Source: Flavobacterium aerium
GTDB lineage: Bacteria; Bacteroidota; Bacteroidia; Flavobacteriales; Flavobacteriaceae
Assembly: GCF_030766725.1 (NCBI RefSeq)
Contig: NZ_JARQWR010000002.1
Location: 124,001-188,000 of the forward strand
Direction of reading: 5' to 3'
Length of the DNA stretch: 64,000 bases
Shown here: positions 43,998-50,915 of the stretch, piece after piece
How the letters are laid out: the number at the start of each line of letters is the position of its first letter
How positions within the stretch are numbered: the first letter of the stretch is position 1
Position numbers and translations under genes: made by a program
Notes under the pieces: generated by a model
Databases searched by the model: none
The model's input: only the letters and a program-made list of their open reading frames with translations
What the model was told of the DNA's origin: nothing

Positions 43998-44762
43998 TTA
44001 AAAATTCATAATAAAACTAGCTCCTACTTGTTGTCCATTATAAAAAGGAGCAATCATAGCTGCTGATTTTTTATTTTCAGAGTTGAATATTTTATCTTGT
44101 ATAAATGGATAAATCCAATAGGCTATTTTAGTACTCAATATACCGATTCCTGCTCCTGCTACTACATCTGTAAACCAGTGACGATCATTGTAGATTCGGA
44201 ATAACCCAGTTCCAGTAGCTACTAAATATCCTGAAATTCCATACCATATGGATACATCTTTATATTCCTGCCATAAGAACTCTGCTCCAGCAAATGCATT
44301 GGCTGCATGACCTGAGGGAAAAGAATTTTTGGCACTTCCATCAGGGCGTTCTATTTTAGTTAATGATTTCAAACTTAGAACAGTACCACCAACAATTAAT
44401 GTAGATATAGCGAGAATTATAGTTCTGTCTTTGAAGTTGTTTTTCCCTTTTATTCCCATTGTATTTAAGGCATAGACGGATAAGGCAGTTGCATATTGAC
44501 TAAAATCGTCAATGGTTATCTTTTTATCAATATGTTCGTTAACTTCTTCTTTAATTCCACTGTTAATTCTCTTTAATCCGTCACTTTCAATTCCTATTAC
44601 ACCATATCCAATTAGTACAGCAGGAATAATTAATTGTTTATAATTGAATTTCAATTGATCAGGATTGACTTTAACAGAAAGTGTATCAGTTGTAATTTCT
44701 TGAGCTTGCACAGTCAAAAAATTACATAGGATAAAAACAATCATTACTTTTTTAATTACCAT
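43998..44762 (-). CDS. secreted PAP2-superfamily phosphatase
   Basis: About 254 residues. The ATG at 44762 gives a good signal peptide (MVIKKVMIVFILCNF...VQAQ); a Met at 44792 is an alternative. The acid phosphatase motifs are present in order: KIERPDG (KxxxxxxRP), SFPSGHAANAF (PSGH) and RIYNDRHWFTDVVAG (RxxxxxHxxxD). PAP2 proteins of this kind remove phosphate from lipids or isoprenyl diphosphates in the periplasm. Its substrate is unknown. It is a single gene. Confidence 0.88.
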   Translation of the reverse strand: MVIKKVMIVFILCNFLTVQAQEITTDTLSVKVNPDQLKFNYKQLIIPAVLIGYGVIGIESDGLKRINSGIKEEVNEHIDKKITIDDFSQYATALSVYALNTMGIKGKNNFKDRTIILAISTLIVGGTVLSLKSLTKIERPDGSAKNSFPSGHAANAFAGAEFLWQEYKDVSIWYGISGYLVATGTGLFRIYNDRHWFTDVVAGAGIGILSTKIAYWIYPFIQDKIFNSENKKSAAMIAPFYNGQQVGASFIMNF

Positions 44763-44916
44763 GGTTTTGAGTTTATGAAATGAATGAATCATTTTTAATT
44801 ATACCATGATTAACGCCTTAATATTTTTAAAATTGGAGTAAGAGTTTTGATTTAAGTGAATCTTAAGAATGCATTTTAAAAAATTAAAGAGCTGATTTTA
44901 AAAGTATACTAAAACA

Positions 44917-44951
44917 AAAATCCCGATTGCAATTTATACAATCGGGATTTT
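44917..44951 (-). terminator. terminator of the T9SS-secreted protein gene
   Basis: AAAATCCCGATTG pairs perfectly with CAATCGGGATTTT, with a 9-base loop. On the minus strand a TTTTTGTTTT tail follows the stem. Confidence 0.9.
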
Positions 44952-44988
44952 AAACAAAAAAACATTTTAATTATAAAATCTATATGAT

Positions 44989-45915
44989 TTAGTCTTTTAG
45001 TATTTTTTTAGTTACTGAACCTTGGTCAGAATTAATGGTTAAGATGTAAGCTCCTTTAGCTAAATCTGCAACATTAATTTGAATTTGATTTGCAACTCCA
45101 TTGTAATTGTTTTGTTTTACAATACGACCATTTAAGTCAGTGATGCTAATATTTTTAACTTCAGCATTTATTGTATTTGTTAAGTTCAATACATCTTTCG
45201 CAGGGTTTGGATATACGGCAAACTTATTAGCTAAGAAATCATCAGTCCCTAATGTTGTAGCAGTAACTTTGAAATCGTCAATTAATAATGCAAATTGGTC
45301 ATTAGAAATACAGTTAATTGAGATATATACATTTTGACCTGCATATGTATCTAAGTTGTAAGTATATTGTGTCCAAGCTGCCGTAGTTTGTACATAAGGT
45401 GCAGGAGAAACTACTGTAAAATTTGTAGTAGCCGTACCCGTTGTAGAAACACCAACTTTGAAACGCTCATCAGGATAATTTCCCGCAGCAGATTTAGCCC
45501 AAAAAGTAAGAGAATTTCCTGCAGTTCCTAATTGAATTTGCGGTGAAATTAACCAATCATTATTTGGTCCTTGTGCAGGTGATTGTCCGTCTACAACAGC
45601 ATTAAAGCAAGCAATAACTTTATCTCCCGTATGAGCAGCCCATGCCTCATTAACCATTGGAGCTGTTGCTGATCTATTGAAAATAATAAATGAACCCGTG
45701 TATCCAGAATTTTCAAAAACAACCGGTACAGGTGGTGTTCCAACTTCGATACCATAAGTTGCAGCCCCATCAATATCAGTTAAAGTCCATGTTCCAATAT
45801 TTGCAATAGCAAAATTGTTGTAAGTCTCAAAACTATCTTCGAAGATAGTGGTTTGTGCGTTTGCAGCTCCTACTGTTCCTAGTAATAAGCTCGCGAAAAG
45901 TAATTTTTTGTACAT
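44989..45915 (-). CDS. type IX secreted protein with choice-of-anchor J-type domain
   Basis: 308 residues. Signal peptide (1-20, GAANAQ), then a jelly-roll domain of the cleaved-adhesin/choice-of-anchor J type (about 25-215: FEDSFETYNNFAIANIGTWTLTDIDG, NNDWLISPQIQLGTAGNSLTFWAKSA, YISINCISNDQFALLIDDF), and a type A C-terminal sorting domain (about 228-308: FAVYPNPAKDVLNLTN ... GAYILTINSDQGSVTKKILKD). The protein is therefore exported by the type IX system and likely fixed to the cell surface. Its ligand is unknown. A TATTTTTG box lies upstream. Confidence 0.92.
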   Translation of the reverse strand: MYKKLLFASLLLGTVGAANAQTTIFEDSFETYNNFAIANIGTWTLTDIDGAATYGIEVGTPPVPVVFENSGYTGSFIIFNRSATAPMVNEAWAAHTGDKVIACFNAVVDGQSPAQGPNNDWLISPQIQLGTAGNSLTFWAKSAAGNYPDERFKVGVSTTGTATTNFTVVSPAPYVQTTAAWTQYTYNLDTYAGQNVYISINCISNDQFALLIDDFKVTATTLGTDDFLANKFAVYPNPAKDVLNLTNTINAEVKNISITDLNGRIVKQNNYNGVANQIQINVADLAKGAYILTINSDQGSVTKKILKD

Positions 45916-45946
45916 AATTTATTATTGGTTTATAGTTTGTTATTTC

Positions 45947-45954
45947 CAAAAATA
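45947..45954 (-). promoter_or_regulatory. -7 box for the T9SS-secreted protein gene
   Basis: Read on the minus strand: TATTTTTG, an exact TAnnTTTG match, 31 bases upstream of the ATG at 45915. The -33 TTG is not at the ideal spacing. Confidence 0.4.
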
Positions 45955-46100
45955 AGATATATGTTAATAAAATACGATACTTTTTGTGTTAAATTTTAAC
46001 TTAATGTGCTTAAATTGTTTGTTTTATATATATAAACTACTTTTTTTTAATTAAATGATGATTTCTTTTTTGATAGAACTATTTTGTGTTTTTAAATATA

Positions 46101-46134
46101 AAAAGAGCCGTATGACTAGTCATACAGCTCTTTT
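46101..46134 (-). terminator. terminator of aroC
   Basis: A nearly perfect hairpin, AAAAGAGCCGTATGACT with AGTCATACAGCTCTTTT (one mismatch), with T-rich flanks, 25 bases past the aroC stop. Confidence 0.88.
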
Positions 46135-46158
46135 ACAAAAATATATATTTTTAAGATT

Positions 46159-47220
46159 TTATCTTAATGTCTTATTCAATAAGAAGTAATCAGCAATGAC
46201 AATTGCTGCCATCGCTTCGACGATTGGTACTGCACGGGGAACTACACAAGGATCATGGCGCCCTTTTCCAGTCATTTTAACGAGATTACCTTCTCGGTCT
46301 ATTGTTTCTTGTTCTTGCATAATCGTTGCTACGGGCTTAAAAGCTACTCTGAAATAGATATCCATTCCATTACTTATTCCCCCTTGAATTCCACCTGATA
46401 GGTTTGATTTAGTAGTACCGTCCGCATTATAAAGGTCATTGTGTTCACTTCCTTTCATCTTTGCTCCGCAAAATCCACTACCATATTCAAAACCTTTTAC
46501 AGCATTAATAGACAGCATTGCTTTTCCTAACTCAGCATGTAATTTATCAAACACAGGCTCACCAAGTCCAATAGGCACATTTTGAATGACACAAGTAACG
46601 GTTCCTCCTACTGTATCTCCTTGTTTCCTGATTTCACGAATATAGGCTTCCATCTTTTCTGCTGAGGCAGCATCTGGACAGCGCACTGGGTTACTTTCTG
46701 TTAAAGAGAAGTCAAGATCTTGATAGGGTTTATCTATAAATATGTCCCCAACTGAGGATACAAATGCATTAATCTTTATCTCTGGGAGCATTTGTTTTGC
46801 AATAGCACCTGCTGCTACTCTACTAGCTGTTTCTCTAGCAGAACTTCTTCCGCCACCACGATAATCACGAATTCCATATTTTTGTTCATATACATAGTCG
46901 GCATGACTAGGGCGATAACTATCTTTGATATGAGAATAATCATCCGATTTTTGATTGGTATTTGGGATGATAAATCCTATAGAAGTACCCGTAGTTTTTC
47001 CTTCAAAAATACCAGATAAAAACTGTACTTCATCGGATTCTTTACGTTGTGTAACAATGGCTGATTGCCCTGGTTTTCTTCTGGACATTTCATATTGTAC
47101 TGCTTCCAAATCAATGGAAATTCCTGGAGGACAACCATCTATAACTCCACCTAAAGCTTCACCATGTGATTCTCCAAATGTGGTAATTTTAAATAGGTTC
47201 CCGAAGCTATTGCCTGCCAT
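46159..47220 (-). CDS. aroC: chorismate synthase
   Basis: 353 residues from the chosen start [20 protein letters not shown] at 47220, the usual beginning of the enzyme; the frame is open further upstream to 47301 without family support. Seen are the GESHG motif, [43 protein letters not shown] (FMN/substrate region) and the late [18 protein letters not shown]. It makes chorismate from EPSP, the last step of the shikimate pathway. Here it is not next to other aro genes and is divergent from an LpxH-like gene. Confidence 0.96.
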   Translation of the reverse strand: MAGNSFGNLFKITTFGESHGEALGGVIDGCPPGISIDLEAVQYEMSRRKPGQSAIVTQRKESDEVQFLSGIFEGKTTGTSIGFIIPNTNQKSDDYSHIKDSYRPSHADYVYEQKYGIRDYRGGGRSSARETASRVAAGAIAKQMLPEIKINAFVSSVGDIFIDKPYQDLDFSLTESNPVRCPDAASAEKMEAYIREIRKQGDTVGGTVTCVIQNVPIGLGEPVFDKLHAELGKAMLSINAVKGFEYGSGFCGAKMKGSEHNDLYNADGTTKSNLSGGIQGGISNGMDIYFRVAFKPVATIMQEQETIDREGNLVKMTGKGRHDPCVVPRAVPIVEAMAAIVIADYFLLNKTLR

Positions 47221-47406
47221 ATAGTAGTCTTTTGAACAAAGATAAGGCTTCTGGATTAGATTTGAAAATTTAGCTTTTTGAATGTAAAGCCGTGAAAACA
47301 CAATTTGTTAATACGTTTAATGTAAAATCAAACGTTAATTTAATCTTCAATTAAAACTAGAATTACCTTGTTTTTGTTTATTTGAGAAACATAAAAGCTA
47401 TTCACA

Positions 47407-48231
47407 TTGAAAAAGAGGATCGTTGACCTAGTCGTTATTTCCGATGTGCATTTAGGCACTTTTGGTTGCCATGCTAAAGAATTGGGGCATTATTTATCAA
47501 CTATAAAACCGAAAACACTTGTGCTCAATGGTGATATTATTGATATATGGCAATTCAGAAAATCATATTTTCCTAAATCACATTTAAAGGTAATAAAAAA
47601 GTTAATAGACTTTGCTTCGAAAGGAACTAAGGTTTATTATATCACTGGTAACCATGATGAAATGCTACGTAAATTTAGCGATGCTACAATTGGTAATTTT
47701 TCTATTGTGGACAAACTGGTTTTAGAATTGGATGATAAAAAAGCATGGATATTTCATGGTGATGTATTTGATGCTTCAGTGCAACACGCTAAATGGATTG
47801 CAAAATTAGGTGGATATGGCTATGATTTTTTAATTGTATTCAATCGATTCATAAATTGGTTATTGGTGAGAATGGGAAAAGAGCCTTACTCCTTCTCTAA
47901 AAAAATTAAATCGAGTGTAAAATCAGCGGTAAAATTTATAACTGATTTTGAAAAAGTTGCAACAGATTTAGCTATAGAAAATAAATATGATTATGTGATT
48001 TGCGGTCACATACATGAACCAAAAATTATTCGAAAATCTAATAAAAATGGATCAACGATGTATTTGAATTCTGGGGATTGGGTAGAAAACCTTACTGCAT
48101 TGGAATACAATAAGAAACGATGGAAACTGTATGATTATGCCAGTCATAATATGGAAGTTGAAGAAGATTATTTGGAAATGGAAACAAAATTAAGTCAGCA
48201 ATTAATAGCGTCCCTAGTTTTCACCAAATAA
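47407..48231 (+). CDS. UDP-2,3-diacylglucosamine diphosphatase-like metallophosphoesterase
   Basis: 274 residues of the calcineurin-like phosphoesterase fold, close to LpxH-type enzymes in lipid A synthesis. Metal motifs are VISDVHLGTFG (D-x-H), LNGDIIDIWQF (GD), ITGNHDEML (GNHD), FHGDVFD and ICGHIHEPKI (GHxH). The start is TTG at 47407: an in-frame stop lies a few codons upstream (TAA in the preceding 15 bases), and the next Met is far inside the fold, so no ATG start is possible. It is divergent from aroC. Confidence 0.88.
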   Translation: MKKRIVDLVVISDVHLGTFGCHAKELGHYLSTIKPKTLVLNGDIIDIWQFRKSYFPKSHLKVIKKLIDFASKGTKVYYITGNHDEMLRKFSDATIGNFSIVDKLVLELDDKKAWIFHGDVFDASVQHAKWIAKLGGYGYDFLIVFNRFINWLLVRMGKEPYSFSKKIKSSVKSAVKFITDFEKVATDLAIENKYDYVICGHIHEPKIIRKSNKNGSTMYLNSGDWVENLTALEYNKKRWKLYDYASHNMEVEEDYLEMETKLSQQLIASLVFTK

Positions 48232-48373
48232 AAGCGATTAAATGCTTGATTTATATGATGTTGTGCCTTATTGAGTATTGGGTGTTAATTTTCTTGTGTG
48301 TTGTAAATCAGATTGTTATCTATTTGTTAGTTTAGAAGCTTTCTAAAGTAAGATTATATTTAACAAAATATTT

Positions 48374-48403
48374 TTGTTAATTGTCCGTTTTACTATAAAT
48401 TTG
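48374..48403 (+). promoter_or_regulatory. consensus flavobacterial promoter for the outer-membrane barrel gene
   Basis: TTG at 48374-48376, 19-base spacer and TAAATTTG at 48396-48403: an exact match to the Bacteroidota consensus. The predicted transcription start (about 48408-48410) would leave the first ATG (48412) with no leader and the second (48421) with about 12 bases. Confidence 0.7.
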
Positions 48404-48420
48404 AATAAAACATGACAAAT

Positions 48421-48912
48421 ATGAAAAAACTATTTTTATCTGCTTTTATGCTATTGGGGTTAGCATTAAGTACACAAGCTCAAGAAATTTCTAAAAATGC
48501 TTTAGGTTTACGTCTTGGTGACAACGATGGTTTTGGAGGGGAAATCTCATACCAAAGAGGTCTATCAAAAAATAACCGTTTAGAATTTGATTTGGGTTGG
48601 AGAAATTCAAATGATTTTAATGCTATTAAATTAGCAGGTTTATACCAATGGGTATGGAACATCGATCAAGGTTTTAATTGGTACGCCGGTGTAGGTGGAG
48701 GATTAGGAACTTGGAATTATGATGGACCTGGAAGAAGAGACAGCGATAGTGGTGCTTTCGGTTTTGTAGCGGGAGATATCGGTATTGAGTACAATTTTGA
48801 TTTCCCTTTATTAATTTCATTAGACTTTAGACCAGAGATTGGTTTTAATAATGATGCAATGGATAATGATTTAGGATTTGATGTAGGATTAGGTCTTAGA
48901 TATAAATTCTAA
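48421..48912 (+). CDS. small outer-membrane beta-barrel protein
   Basis: 163 residues: signal peptide (MKKLFLSAFMLLGLALSTQAQ) and a barrel of short strands rich in alternating residues and glycine (NALGLRLGDNDGFGGEISYQRGL, WYAGVGGGLGTWNYD, PLLISLDFRPEIGFNNDA, closing GLGLRYKF with terminal Phe as in outer-membrane proteins). An ATG 9 bases earlier (48412) is possible, but the promoter position favours 48421. Function is unknown. A terminator follows. Confidence 0.87.
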   Translation: MKKLFLSAFMLLGLALSTQAQEISKNALGLRLGDNDGFGGEISYQRGLSKNNRLEFDLGWRNSNDFNAIKLAGLYQWVWNIDQGFNWYAGVGGGLGTWNYDGPGRRDSDSGAFGFVAGDIGIEYNFDFPLLISLDFRPEIGFNNDAMDNDLGFDVGLGLRYKF

Positions 48913-48930
48913 TCTTACTATATTGATATA

Positions 48931-48963
48931 AAAAAATCCCATTTTAATTAATGGGATTTTTTT
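48931..48963 (+). terminator. terminator after the outer-membrane barrel gene
   Basis: AAAAAATCCCATT pairs with AATGGGATTTTTT around TTAATT. Confidence 0.9.
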
Positions 48964-48989
48964 GTTTTATACGGTAAAGAAATGAATCA

Positions 48990-49427
48990 TTAATTGTCTG
49001 TAATAACAATTTCTTTATTGGATTTTATTTTTGCAATGCAAAAAGGATTGGTCATTGCCATAGTACTCATTTCACCTTCTTTAGGCGATGTCTTTTTTAC
49101 GGTAACGTATATCTTTCCTTTTTTCTCAACGACGCTTTTTATACCGATTGCATAACCACCACTATTTTTTTGTCCTAAAAATAAAGCAACAACTTTTTCT
49201 TTATTAAAGTCAATTTTTGGGATGTCACTATCTTCTACAGCATAATAAAGATCTTGCAATTGAGCATTTGTTTCTATGATTTCATATGATTTTTGCTCTT
49301 TCCCTTTATAAGTTGACTCTGTCAAAATTTGATACATTGGCTCTGCCGATTTAGCATTTGTTTTATGTTTAGCTCCACCACAGGCAAATAATAGAACTGA
49401 TGCAGATAATAAAAGAAACTTTTTCAT
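48990..49427 (-). CDS. PrcB-like lipoprotein
   Basis: 145 residues. Lipoprotein signal (LLLSASVLLFACGGAKH, Cys 16). The mature part has the PrcB C-terminal-domain pattern: VVALFLGQKNSGGYAIGIKSVVEKKGKIYVTVKKTSPKEGEMSTMAMTNPF-type core. PrcB of oral spirochaetes is part of a protease complex, but no protease gene is nearby. It is 12 bases downstream of bshA on the same strand, so it is likely co-transcribed with it. Confidence 0.8.
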   Translation of the reverse strand: MKKFLLLSASVLLFACGGAKHKTNAKSAEPMYQILTESTYKGKEQKSYEIIETNAQLQDLYYAVEDSDIPKIDFNKEKVVALFLGQKNSGGYAIGIKSVVEKKGKIYVTVKKTSPKEGEMSTMAMTNPFCIAKIKSNKEIVITDN

Positions 49428-49439
49428 AATTTAAATGTT

Positions 49440-50585
49440 TTAAATAGTTGAAGGTTGTTTTTTACTTAATGCTTTGTGATATAAGTCTTCGTATAAAGGT
49501 AATATATTTAAGATATCAAATTGTTGTGCTACTTCTCGAGCATTAATTTTAAAGGTTGCTAATGTAGCTTCATCTTTAAGTATTTTTAATGCATTCTCTG
49601 CCATACCATCTAAATCGCCTACATCGCTTAAATAACCTGATTTCCCATCAATATTTACTTCTGGTAATCCACCTGAATTACTTGAAATAACAGGAACACC
49701 ACAGGCCATTGCTTCTAGTGCTGCTAAACCAAAGCTTTCCGTTTCTGATGGTAATAAGAATAAGTCAGAATATCCTAGAATTTCATCAATTTCATTACTA
49801 TTTCCAAAGAAGATTACTTTATCGCTAATGCCTAATTTGGCACAAAGTATTTCGGCTTTTTCTTTTTCAGGGCCGTCTCCTACCATCATTAATTTTGCAG
49901 GAATACTTTTTTGAATTCTGTAAAATACTTCAACGATATCGGGAATCCTTTTTACAGCTCTAAAGTTACTGATGTGTGTGATTATTTTTTCCTCAACGTT
50001 GGCCATAAGTGATCTCTTACACGTAATGTGGGCATCGTTCATATTTTTATCTAAATCGATAAAGTTTGGAATTACAACAATGTCATTTGTGATATTGAAT
50101 AATCTATAGGTTTCATCTTTTAGATTTTGAGAAACAGAAGTTACATAGTCTGATTTATTGATGCTGAAACTTACTGCGGGCTTATAAAATGGATGATTTC
50201 CTACTAAGGTGATGTCTGTTCCATGTAAAGTTGTAACCATTGGTAAATCTATTCCTTCGTCGGCTAACATTTGTTTTGCCATATAACCTGCATAAGCATG
50301 TGGAATAGCATAATGTACATGTAACAATTCGATTTTATATAGTTTTACCATATCAACTAATTTACTTGAAAGAGCAAGTTCATAGGGTTGATAATGGAAT
50401 AAAGGATATTCTGGAACATTCACTTCATGATAGTGAACATTTGGATTTAATAAGGCTAAACGTACGGGCTGACTATAAGTTATAAAGTGAATTTCGTGGC
50501 CTCTTCGTGCTAATTCTAATCCTAATTCAGTAGCGACAACACCACTACCTCCAAAGGTCGGATAACATACTATTGCTATTTTCAT
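49440..50585 (-). CDS. bshA: N-acetyl-alpha-D-glucosaminyl L-malate synthase
   Basis: 381 residues, GT4 family. The start MKIAIVCYPTFGGSGVVATELGLELARRGHEIHFITY is characteristic of BshA, as are LHVHYAIPHAYAGYMAKQM, TTLHGTDITLVG and the donor-binding motif PSETESFGLAALEAMACGVPVI (E-x7-E). It joins GlcNAc from UDP-GlcNAc to L-malate, the first step of bacillithiol synthesis. The bshB deacetylase and bshC ligase are not in this window. The GH3 fusion gene lies 330 bases upstream on the same strand. Confidence 0.94.
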   Translation of the reverse strand: MKIAIVCYPTFGGSGVVATELGLELARRGHEIHFITYSQPVRLALLNPNVHYHEVNVPEYPLFHYQPYELALSSKLVDMVKLYKIELLHVHYAIPHAYAGYMAKQMLADEGIDLPMVTTLHGTDITLVGNHPFYKPAVSFSINKSDYVTSVSQNLKDETYRLFNITNDIVVIPNFIDLDKNMNDAHITCKRSLMANVEEKIITHISNFRAVKRIPDIVEVFYRIQKSIPAKLMMVGDGPEKEKAEILCAKLGISDKVIFFGNSNEIDEILGYSDLFLLPSETESFGLAALEAMACGVPVISSNSGGLPEVNIDGKSGYLSDVGDLDGMAENALKILKDEATLATFKINAREVAQQFDILNILPLYEDLYHKALSKKQPSTI

Positions 50586-50915
50586 TTGTCTTTTTTAATA
50601 CGTAACCAAATTAATTAAAAAAGGAATAGTCTGTTCTTTTTTAGATAATATTAACGTAAAAATAAGACTGAAATGAACTAATTAAATGGAAATGTTATAC
50701 TTATGAACACTGTTAAATGTTAAATAATTAACAATGTTATGATAATTCACTAAGAAATGGGTTCTGATAATTTCGGTCGGCCTTACTATATCAATGAATT
50801 AAATAAAATGTCATAATTGAAATGGCTATTGTAGTAACATTAACGAGTATAAAAAGCCAAAGCCTATCGATATATTAATATGTTGATAGGCTTTGGTTAA
50901 TGGGATTGAACTGTT
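50586..50915. other. intergenic region between the GH3 fusion gene and bshA
   Basis: 330 bases with no gene seen. The right part holds the terminator of the GH3 fusion gene at 50853-50898; the left part presumably carries the bshA promoter, without a consensus box I could find. Confidence 0.4.
50853..50898 (-). terminator. terminator of the GH3/beta-lactamase-like fusion gene
   Basis: CCAAAGCCTATC at 50858-50869 pairs perfectly with GATAGGCTTTGG at 50886-50897; the loop can fold further. A T-rich tail follows on the minus strand (TTTTTATA). Confidence 0.88.

Noticed and set aside
47221..47301. Upstream extension of chorismate synthase
   Set aside because: The enzyme family begins at MAGNSFG; the extra 27 residues have no counterpart.
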